A DNA stretch of 64,000 nucleotides. Source: Iris pallida. Taxonomy: Eukaryota; Streptophyta; Magnoliopsida; Asparagales; Iridaceae. The notes beneath the pieces were generated by a model, which was not told the DNA's origin, ran no database searches, and worked only from the letters and a program-made list of their open reading frames with translations. The stretch covers positions 26,676,720 through 26,740,719 of the forward strand of contig JANAVB010009598.1 of NCBI GenBank assembly GCA_029216955.1. Direction: 5' to 3'. This document shows positions 56,555-64,000 of the stretch, one piece after another. The position numbers and the translations under genes are program-made. Position 1 is the stretch's first letter. Each line of letters begins with the position of its first letter.

Positions 56555-58597
56555 ATGGCAAACAAGCTGGCGACTCTGCTGGGGACTTCTTTCTCCTCTT
56601 CCGAGAAAGTCGTGTCACAGGTCGACGACGTGAAGGTGGGCTCCTCCCACAAGATGCTGGTCGTGCGCCTCAATCAACAGGCGTACGAGGAGTTCATTTC
56701 TGAAGGAAGTGCGAGTCCTTCGAAGCGGCTACCAAAGCCGAAGAAGATCCGCACGGCCTGGGTACGCAAAGTCGACGCCTCGGGCGCCACCAGTGAAGGG
56801 GATGCAGCAATCCAACCTTCCCTTTCTGCTGACGTTCTCAGCAACCAAGGTGCGCCCGCCGATGCAGCGCATCTCTTGGGAAAGCGTGCGGCCGACCACG
56901 TTTCCCAGCTATCTCCCTCTCAGGCGAGGAAGATACGTCGACGGAGCAGGGTCGCAGCCAATGCCCCGCGCATCACCTCTGATGCGTCACAAAAAGCCTC
57001 TGTCTTTGACAGACTCACTCGCTGTAATGGCGAGGAGAATTTGGATGCTGAGTACTATGCGCCCCAGCGGGCTGGTACAAAGAAATCCAAGGCGGCACGG
57101 GCCATGCGCCACAAACGTGCTATGCCAGCAGTCGGCCAGAGGCACGCGCTCGTCATCACGCGCGCTGCCGATGGCAAGCTGTACAAGGTTGACTCAAGTG
57201 CTTCTGCACCAACAACGAGTCGATCTTCAAAGTCCTCATCTCGCTTGGGCGTATCTACTGCGTGCACAACCAAGTCGAGAGAGGCAAACTCAGTGGTCTT
57301 AAACTCCCGTGCCTCCTCTGGTTGTGCGTTTGAGGTCCGTTCAAGTCACTTCAAATGTTGTGGTTTCCCCACTACTGATCGTGATGCCTGCTTGGTACTA
57401 GATCAGGGGGCGCAGCACTCACCTGACCACCCCGGCGTTTGGCCTTGCCATACGTCTGAAGGGGGTGTGAAGGCACCACTCTCCTCCAACGACCTGCGCA
57501 ACGTGATCACTCACAAGCGCCGGTCAGGAGAGTCGACCAACAAGCACGATGTGCCTCTTACGGGGCATACTTGTGCGGTGGTCACCATCAACTGCTGTTG
57601 TAAGGCGGCAGCTCCACCAAGACAGTCGGTCTTCCAACGACTGCAATCATCGACACCTCTCCAACGTCGCCTTGGGACGAAGGTGTCAGCTGAAGAGGAG
57701 CCAAAGGTCGCTTCATGCAACGTGGTCTCCAACTCCTCATCAATCCGGAAGACGACTGCCAATTCCTCGTCTTCATCCAAAAGCCAGCCGAGGAAAACCA
57801 AGACAGCTGTCTCGACCTCTGGAGTGTTTGAAGGCACTCGGTCGAGGAAGAAGTCCTTGGAGGAAGCTGGGGGTAGCCAGACCCTTGTTGAGCCTCCATC
57901 CGAAGACGAAGATGTCCAAAGCACAGCTGCGGCGGATCTTCATCATCAAGGCGAGATTACTCTCCCTGAAGCCCCTCAAAATGAGGATGTCCTCCAAGAC
58001 ACTGCCGGAGGTAGTTCTGGAAACGAAGAGGTCCTTCAAGACGGAGCTGAGGGCAATCAGACCCTTACAGATGCGCCCATTGAAGATAAACTCCAGAATG
58101 TGGCTGGGGGTGGCCAAACACCAGGAGAAGTAACTCCCCCGCATGAGAGTGAGGCCGAAAGCGAAGCCTCAACCCATCCATCCACTCCTGGCCGTGTCAG
58201 GACAGTGTACATGGCTGGGAATGATGTCGAGTCTGATGCACCGTCACAGGACATAGTCCAGCGCATAGACTCATTAGAGGGAGGTCTCAAAACCCTCTCT
58301 GCCTCTATGCAAGCACTGACTCAAGCAGTGTTTGAGATACGATCGGCCTTGATCAGGACACCTTCAACTGGTCCTGACCCAGGAGCTAATGGGGAGTCGA
58401 GTGTGCCCCCCCAATGGACGCCCTCGGATACAGAAGCACCTCGGACCTCGGAGCCCTCAAACGCTCCAATCCAGATGGTACCTCCTTTCCCGACTCCTAG
58501 CTCTACGGAGGATGTGGTCGAAATGATCAAAGACCTGCGAGAGCGCTTCGAGTCCAAGAACAGGCAAGAGGAACGCCAGAAAATGGGCATTCCCTAG
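56555..58597 (+). CDS. gag: Element V gag, N-terminal 680 codons
   Basis: The start ATG at 56555 is the last ATGGCAAACA of the LTR; W has the same start. The protein opens MANKLATLLGTSFSS and has LNQQAYEEFI at about 40. Then come a DAEYYAPQRAGTKKSKAAR segment, ITRAADGKLYK (about 207), a Cys-rich CAVVTINCCCK (about 345), long Ser/Thr/Glu-rich spacers with repeated (A/E)GG.QTL.E units, and a short helix ending QKMGIP. It ends at TAG where W reads QPYP, so the stop is a CAG-to-TAG change. The remaining gag lies in 58598-59580. Together the pieces would make a very long gag. Confidence 0.75.
   Translation: MANKLATLLGTSFSSSEKVVSQVDDVKVGSSHKMLVVRLNQQAYEEFISEGSASPSKRLPKPKKIRTAWVRKVDASGATSEGDAAIQPSLSADVLSNQGAPADAAHLLGKRAADHVSQLSPSQARKIRRRSRVAANAPRITSDASQKASVFDRLTRCNGEENLDAEYYAPQRAGTKKSKAARAMRHKRAMPAVGQRHALVITRAADGKLYKVDSSASAPTTSRSSKSSSRLGVSTACTTKSREANSVVLNSRASSGCAFEVRSSHFKCCGFPTTDRDACLVLDQGAQHSPDHPGVWPCHTSEGGVKAPLSSNDLRNVITHKRRSGESTNKHDVPLTGHTCAVVTINCCCKAAAPPRQSVFQRLQSSTPLQRRLGTKVSAEEEPKVASCNVVSNSSSIRKTTANSSSSSKSQPRKTKTAVSTSGVFEGTRSRKKSLEEAGGSQTLVEPPSEDEDVQSTAAADLHHQGEITLPEAPQNEDVLQDTAGGSSGNEEVLQDGAEGNQTLTDAPIEDKLQNVAGGGQTPGEVTPPHESEAESEASTHPSTPGRVRTVYMAGNDVESDAPSQDIVQRIDSLEGGLKTLSASMQALTQAVFEIRSALIRTPSTGPDPGANGESSVPPQWTPSDTEAPRTSEPSNAPIQMVPPFPTPSSTEDVVEMIKDLRERFESKNRQEERQKMGIP
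56568..56586 (+). promoter_or_regulatory. Element V primer binding site
   Basis: TGGCGACTCTGCTGGGGAC lies three bases after the LTR and within the gag frame (..LATLLGT..). Confidence 0.65.
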
Positions 58598-59580
58598 CCT
58601 TATCCCCTCGAGTGGAACAAGGTGGTTTATCCCCCGAAGTATAAACCACAAACACTCACCCCATACGACGGAAAGGACTCTCCGCGACGGTACCTGACGT
58701 ACTTCCAATCACAGACAGGGCATCTTTCGAAGGAGGACGCGCTCCTCACCAGCATCTTCGTCGGGGCCCTGAAAGGAGTGGCGTATGACTGGTACTGCAG
58801 CCTCCCCGACAATTCCATATCGTCCTTCGACGACCTGACATGCCTCTTCCTCGACGGCTTCTGCGATGGAGGGAAGGACATGACGATGGCGTCTCTCATA
58901 GAGATACGTCAGAAGGAGAAGAAAACGGTTCGGGCGTTCATCGAACGCTTCCAACAGGCTTGCTTCAGGCTACCTCCAGGCATGCAGAACATGCGCTCCT
59001 CTTCGCTTACAGCATGAACATGTTGCCTACAGTAAAGCTCTGGCTCAACTCTACTCCCCCTCCTGACTGGAGCTCCCTGATCATCGAAGCTGAAGCTGCA
59101 GAAAAGAAGGCGGCCAATGCACGTCTTTTGGGTGTCAGCTTCCCCGTCTTTGACGATAAGGGGAAAAAGTCCGCAGCTAACAGCTCCGGACGAGAAGCAA
59201 AGGGGAAACAGGCATTGACTGTTAATGCCTCAAAAGGTGCATCTGCGCCTACTCAGAAGCCTCCACTGGCACCGAGACCCAAGGAGGTTTATTCATTCAA
59301 TGATGACGACACCCTGCAACTTTTCGAGATACTGAAGCAGGGTGACAAGATCAAGCTACCGGACCCAAAGCGGCCCGATGAAGTTGGGAAAGTGGACAAC
59401 CCAAGGTACTGCCACTACCATCGGTTTGTCGGACACCCGACCAAGGACTGCTACGTCCTCAAGAACTACATCCAGCGCATGATCAATGCGGATGTAATCT
59501 CCGTCGACTATGAAGAGAAGACGGTGTCGGCCAATGTGGTTTCGCTTCAGTTCGGCACCTTGCCGCCAACTACCACATAA
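58598..59580 (+). pseudogene. gag: Element V gag, capsid core and nucleocapsid
   Basis: It continues PYPLEWNKVVYPPKYKPQT.., DGKDSPRRYLTYF, then the capsid core (GVAYDWYCSLPDNSISSFDD, LIEIRQKEKKTVRAFIERFQ). A frameshift near 58985 moves to the next frame, which carries EVYSFNDDD and the knuckle CHYHRFVGHPTKDCYVLK. It ends at TAA after LPPTTT. Confidence 0.8.
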
Positions 59581-60894
59581 GATGGCGTCGTCCCCATCCC
59601 TAAGGCGACAATGGAGGTGGTAAACTTACCACCTACTCGTGACAATGTGAGTGGACTCACCCCGCTCACCACATCTCGAGGAGAGGTCCTCTGGGTTCAC
59701 CCCGACCTCGTCTCCGAGGTGACTCAATCGGAGGTACGCCCTACCTCCAAATCAAAAGACAGGAAGATCAAGTCTTGCCGCACAGTCTCTTCTTCAACAG
59801 AAGAGGCACTTCCAGTGCAAAATCGTGCACAACAGAGCTCCCAATCCGGCGAAGCCGCCGCCGAGGTGGTGCCTCCTAGCACCATCCCTGAGGAGGGTCC
59901 ATCTAAGCCCTCAGCAGCCAATAAGAAGAAGCAGGTGGAGGCCCGTTTTGACAGACCTCTACGGAAGGAGAATGCTTCGGGGCTGTCCAAGCCTCACAAC
60001 TTCGACATTCTGGCACAATTAGCCAGTACAACTGCGCGCCTGTCTTTGTTCAAGCTCCTGCGTCTTTCTAAAGATTCCCGAGAAGCTCTCTGCGAAGCTC
60101 TGAAGGACGCTGAATCCTTTCTCAGTCAGGTCAAGCAGCCTGAAGACCTCCCAACTACTTGTGCGCACTGTCATTGTGCGGATGAAGTTATCCCAAACAT
60201 AACTTTCACCCAACAAGACATGCTGCTCAAGCATCACCGACATAACCGACCGCTGTATTATACAGGGTACATTGGCTCGGTCAAGGTGAGCCGGATTCAG
60301 ATCGATCCTGGGTCTTCTCTAAGCATCATTCCGAAGGCGCTGCTATCTAAGCTGGGGATCCCGATATACCGGCTGGCGCCCTCCAATACAACCATCAGTG
60401 GCTTCAATGCTAGCAAGAGCGAGCCATTGGGCAAGATCCGACTGAAGTGTCACATTGGCAGCCTCAAAACTGAGGTGACTTGTTATGTGGTAGATGCCGA
60501 GGTCAACTACAACATCCTGCTCGATCGACCATGGCTGCATGAGTACATGGTGGTGCCCTCCACGCTCCACCAGTGCATGAAGTATGTATCCACCAATGGC
60601 GTCATCCGGACGGAGTTTGCAGACATCGATCCTTTCAAAGGGATTGAAGCCTACTTCACCGATTCTGACTTGTACAAACCCATTGACGAGGAGGAAGCCA
60701 ACGACGCTGATGATGAGGCAGAGACGGCAACAGAGCCGGACATGGAGCCTGAGACGACTCCCGACGCCCCCTTGAAAATCCGACTGAAGGGGAAACCACC
60801 CCAGAAGGCACCTCCAATGAGCATCAAGCTATCAGGAAAAGCGCCGGCTCGCGAAGCACCCCTGAAGATACGCCTCAAGGGAAAGCCACCTTAA
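59581..60894 (+). pseudogene. Element V protease and first linker repeats
   Basis: Frame with EVLWVHPDLVSEV, then FDILAQLASTTARLSLFKLL, protease IDPGSSLSIIPKALL, ILLDRPWLHEY and FADIDPFKGIEAYF. ILLD stands where W and Z have ILLG. Linker units PLKIRLKGKPP, PMSIKLSGKAP, PLKIRLKGKPP follow before a TAA at 60892. Confidence 0.75.
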
Positions 60895-61703
60895 ACATCG
60901 GCTCCCCTGGTGGCAAAATTACAAGGGAAGGCACCACTCACCGGAGGCGCAGCCGAGGCGTCTTTCAAGGTACGTCTCAAGGGCAAGCCGCCGCAGTCAT
61001 CCAAGGTGTCAGAGAAGGCTCATATAACCCTCTCAGACCACAAAGCTGTGTTGGACTCTCCTAGTCCGCCCCCAGTTCTTACAGACGAGGAGCTTGGTGA
61101 TTACATCTCGGCTGACGTAGAGGCACCCTCCTTTGACAATGTAATCCCACGAAATAAGATCTCGTATTTTATCAATAATAGAGTGTCTTTTAATTATTCT
61201 TGTCTTCCACACTGGAATACCATGTATACATTAGACAATGCTCTACGGTCATTACAAACACAAATAACGACCGTCTACCATAATCGAATAGTCCCGTCTC
61301 AAGGAGTCTTCATAGTCCCTCCACGGAGCCGAGACCAAGGCACCATCATCTCGGGCAAAGTCGAGCGTCATCGGGACCTCCCGTCAATCGAGCCCGAACC
61401 TGATACCAGCAGAGTACAAGTCTATCGGTACACGGATGCGGCAAAACACATCATCCAAAAGATGGGCTACGACCTGAAAAGCAACAAAGGCTTAAACTAC
61501 GACAAGGGTCAGCATCTCCCTGTCCGGCTTTCGATGCCCAATAGAAAGCCACAGGACTATTATAATCGACTGGATGAGGGTTAGGCTATGTCACGCCGCC
61601 ATCAACCCCAGAGAGTTCAGATGCAGAAGACATAGAACATTCCCATTCGTCCGAAGCATCGACTTGGGATTCTGATACCAGTATCGGATCAGTCTTCAGG
61701 AAA
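60895..61703 (+). pseudogene. Element V linker end and G-patch region
   Basis: After the stop the same frame runs on with PLVAKLQGKAP and SFKVRLKGKPP. A conserved stretch (LGDYISADVEAPSFDNVIP..ISYFINNRVSFNY) follows, then the G-patch-like IIQKMGYDLKSNKGLNYDKG and YYNRLDEG. A stop at 61582-61584 breaks the GLGY part. The frame to 61703 has an SSDAED-like acidic stretch. Confidence 0.65.
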
Positions 61704-63044
61704 GTGCTGTCAGCTAACATGACGTCAGCACAACCTCAAAAAGGTGAAGGCGAAGACCAAGCTCCAGAACCCTTCGAAGAAGAACCCTGGGCGCAACGCC
61801 TAGGGGAACAATGGGAATCTCGTTTTGAGCTTCGTGAACCTCCCACCGAAGACGAAGTCGAGCAGATCGACCTCGGGGAGGGGTCTTCTTCCAAACCTAT
61901 CTTCATCAGTAAAAGCCTGGAAGGAGAAGATCGAGAATCTTTAATCCAACTGGCTAAAGAGTATATCGACGTCTTCGCCTGGAGCTATGAAGACATGCCA
62001 GGACTCGATCCACAGATCGCAATGCATAGGTTGAACATCTTACCTGATGCCAAACCTATCAAACAACAGCAGCGACGCATCCGTCCGGACATCATAAATG
62101 CCATCGATCAGGAGGTTGACAAACTCTTGACTAGCGGCTTCATCCGTGAGGAACAACACCCGGATTGGGTAGCCAACGTCGTCCCTGTCACCAAGAAGAA
62201 CGGGAAGATACGAGTCTGTATCGACTTCAGAGATCTCAACTCTGCTTGCCCGAAGGACGAATTCCTGCTTCCAATCACTGATGTGATGATCGACAACACA
62301 TGTGGCTTTGAGCGCATGTCCTTCATGGGCGGGTATTCAGGCTACAATCAAATCAAGATGTTCCCCGATGACGCAAAACACACGTCATTCAGGACTCCAA
62401 AGGGTGTTTTCTGCTACACAGTAATGCCCTTTGACTTGAAGAACGCCGGTGCGACATACCAGCGAGCTATGAGCACCATCTTCCGTCAACATCTTCGCAA
62501 GACGGTCGAATGCTATGTTGACGACATCGCAGTCAAGAGCCGCCTCAAAGGAGATCACCTACAGGACCTGAAGACGGTCTTCGATCTCATGCGGGCACAT
62601 CAACTCAAAATGAACCCCGCTAAATCCTTTCTGGGGGTTTCTAGCGGCAAATTCTTGGGCTTTGTCATCACAGCGAAAGGCATTCATGTTGATCCTGAGA
62701 AGACCAAAGCCATCCTCAACATGGACCCTCCGAAGAACCTTCGAGAACTTCGAGGCCTACAGGGACGTCTGGCATATATCCGGAGGTTCATAGTAAACCT
62801 TTTCGGTAAATGTCAACCCTTCACTCAGCTCATGAAGAAGGGAGTCTCTTATGTCTGGACAGAGGAGTGCCAAAAGGCTTTCGACGACATCAAGGCTTAC
62901 TTAACAAGCCCACCAGTCCTGGTAGCGCCAGTCGCCGGCAAACCATTTCTCCTCTACGTCCGTGCCATGGATCATTCTCTTGGCGCTCTACTGGCTCAAA
63001 ACAGCGATACAGGCTTCGAGCAAGCAATCTACTACCTCAGCTGA
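61704..63044 (+). CDS. Element V reverse transcriptase and RNase H start
   Basis: An open 446-codon frame. EEPWAQRLGEQWESRFELRE leads in, then AWSYEDMPGLDPQIAMH, WVANVVPVTKKNGKIRVCID, CYVDDIAVKSR (YVDD catalytic site), KFLGFVITAKGIHVD and the start of RNase H (FLLYVRAMDHSLGALLAQ). It ends at a TGA after YYLS, where W has Arg, so CGA to TGA. The ATG at 61704 is not a true start; this is an internal part of the polyprotein. Confidence 0.88.
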   Translation: MLSANMTSAQPQKGEGEDQAPEPFEEEPWAQRLGEQWESRFELREPPTEDEVEQIDLGEGSSSKPIFISKSLEGEDRESLIQLAKEYIDVFAWSYEDMPGLDPQIAMHRLNILPDAKPIKQQQRRIRPDIINAIDQEVDKLLTSGFIREEQHPDWVANVVPVTKKNGKIRVCIDFRDLNSACPKDEFLLPITDVMIDNTCGFERMSFMGGYSGYNQIKMFPDDAKHTSFRTPKGVFCYTVMPFDLKNAGATYQRAMSTIFRQHLRKTVECYVDDIAVKSRLKGDHLQDLKTVFDLMRAHQLKMNPAKSFLGVSSGKFLGFVITAKGIHVDPEKTKAILNMDPPKNLRELRGLQGRLAYIRRFIVNLFGKCQPFTQLMKKGVSYVWTEECQKAFDDIKAYLTSPPVLVAPVAGKPFLLYVRAMDHSLGALLAQNSDTGFEQAIYYLS

Positions 63045-63837
63045 ACACTCATCGGGGCCGAACACCGGTACAACCCCGTCGAAAAGGAGTGCTTGGCTTT
63101 GGTGTTTACCATCCAGAAGACTCGTCATTATGTCTCGGGTCAGACAATTCATGTCATTTCCCGAGTCAATCCGCTCAGAGTCCTCATGACGAAGCCAGGA
63201 TCATTGAACTCCCGGCTGGCTACATGGGCGATCTTGCTAACACCGTACAATATGGTGTTTGTGCCACAAAAAGCTGTTAAGGGTCAAGCTCTGGCTGACT
63301 TTTTAGCTGCACACCCCATCCCAGAATCCTCAAAACTCTATGAAGATATCCCGGATGAGGTCCAAGAATCCAACGTCACCGAAGGAAGCTCTGATTGGCG
63401 GATGTTCTTCGACGGCGCTTCGAGAACAGGCCCTAAAGGCCAAATTATCGCAGGAGTGGGGGTAGTCTTAATCTCCCCCGATCAGCTGGTCATCCAGCGT
63501 GCGTACTCTCTTTCGAAGCCGTGCTCTAACACGTTGACGAGTACAACGCACTCGTCATGGGACTCCAGCTCGCACAACAGCTGGGGGTCGACCATTTGGA
63601 AGCTTACGGCGACTCAAAACTCGTCGTAAACCAGGTTCGGGGATAATACGAAGTTCGCCATGAAGATCTAATCCCTTATCATGAAGTCGCGTTGAACATC
63701 ATTTCAACCTTCACCGGGTTCTTCATTGAATATGTCCCCCATTTACAAAACTTGGAGGCCGATGCTCTGGCCGACCTCGCAGCCTCATTAGCAGCGCTAT
63801 TTGGGACTCAACACTATATCACGGTAACAGGACGAGA
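63045..63837 (+). pseudogene. Element V RNase H end and second RNase H
   Basis: It continues ECLALVFTIQKTRHYVSGQ and then the second RNase H from MFFDGASRTGPKGQ. A frameshift lies near 63530 (after SKPCSN), and a TAA near 63643 breaks the QVRG.YEVRHED stretch. The frame runs to the N gap (ADALADLAASLAAL). Confidence 0.8.
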
Positions 63838-63850
63838 NNNNNNNNNNNNN
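63838..63850. other. Assembly gap of 13 Ns
   Basis: Undetermined bases. What follows does not continue the element. Confidence 1.
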
Positions 63851-64000
63851 CCCATGAGATAAACTCCAGAATGTGGCTGGGGTGGCCAAACACCAGGAGA
63901 AGTAACTCCCGCATGAGAGTGAGGCCGAAAGCGAAGCCTCAAACCCATCCATCCCTCCTGGCCGTGTCGGACAGTGGTACATGGCTGGGAATGATGTCGA
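63851..64000 (+). pseudogene. Poor-quality second copy of V gag segment
   Basis: The sequence matches 58076-58240 in the same orientation. It has many one-base insertions or deletions, several at homopolymers (GCTGGGG versus GCTGGGGG, CTCCCG versus CTCCCCCG). This looks like an unpolished read or a misplaced contig end and not a biological duplication. Confidence 0.75.

Larger units (their letters stand above)
54270..56564 (+). mobile_element. Element V, 5' LTR
   Basis: It starts TGTAGAAGCATGG, as W's LTR does, and ends ATGGCAAACA, also as in W (2295 bases). The middle is rich in CATGCGCC and its variants (GGCGCA, CATGCGTC). A run of CAGCTCAGTTATGTGC units lies at 54598-54720. Confidence 0.8.
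54270..63837 (+). mobile_element. Element V: Tat-like Ty3/gypsy retrotransposon, 3' part missing
   Basis: It has a 5' LTR, primer site, gag, protease, G-patch, reverse transcriptase, RNase H and part of the second RNase H, all on the + strand. It is cut by an N gap at 63838. The order and protein motifs follow W closely. No integrase or 3' LTR is present in the window. Confidence 0.9.

Noticed and set aside
54270..56564. V LTR read as a set of small genes
   Set aside because: The short frames are built from CATGCGCC repeats and none is kept in W or Z.
57055..57924. Several long frames opposite or shifted to V gag
   Set aside because: They are shadows of the GC-rich gag coding region.

Overview
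The window is nuclear DNA of a flowering plant. It is almost entirely nested LTR retrotransposons of the Ty3/gypsy superfamily. A CACTA DNA transposon, a FAR1-like gene fragment, a plastid psbC fragment and possible mitochondrial DNA support the plant assignment. I see no intact ordinary host gene. Letters T, X, Y, Z, W and V are my own labels.

Layout. T is a chromovirus-like (Tekay-type) element on the + strand. Only its integrase end (31275-32205) and 3' LTR (32253-34673 plus 47817-48474) are present. Y is a minus-strand element with long LTRs, a very short gag and no pol; it sits inside T's integrase. Its 5' LTR is 27689-31274, its gag 26679-27439, and its other end 1-1006. Within Y lies X, a + strand element with LTRs at 1007-3312 and 24474-26678 and no recognisable coding interior. 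Within X lies Z (5938-24366, minus, GGGGG duplications). Within Z's gag lies a CACTA transposon (16592-21301, TAA duplications). W (34674-47816, minus) is inserted in T's LTR. From 48475 to 54269 there is a non-LTR stretch with organelle-like DNA, an orphan 325-codon ORF, a psbC piece and a FAR1-type pseudogene. V (54270 to the end, +) is a third relative of Z and W. It is cut by a 13-N gap at 63838, after which a poor copy of V's own gag follows.

Z, W and V form one Tat-like family. Their gag proteins start alike (MATLLG or MAN..ATLLG) and their primer binding site is read inside the gag ORF. All share an IDPGSS protease, a G-patch-like segment and repeated PLxIRLKGK linkers. W and V also have reverse transcriptase with two RNase H modules, and W has integrase. 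Z has no RT, RNase H or integrase. In their place, on the opposite strand, it carries a spliced plant-mobile-domain (PMD) gene with its own TATA promoter. Z therefore looks like a non-autonomous element that would need RT and integrase from relatives such as W or V.

The most unusual signals are these: the antisense PMD gene in a polymerase-less element; a short element-specific motif scattered through LTR, leader and gag of each family member (GCGTAAAA in Z, GCCGCATG in W, CATGCGCC in V); a repeat built on CAGAGGTAATRWGGACATG shared by the 3' noncoding regions of Z and W; and a gag start codon lying in or against the LTR end so that the primer binding site is translated. All reading frames of the large elements carry stops or frameshifts, so these copies are old and probably inactive.
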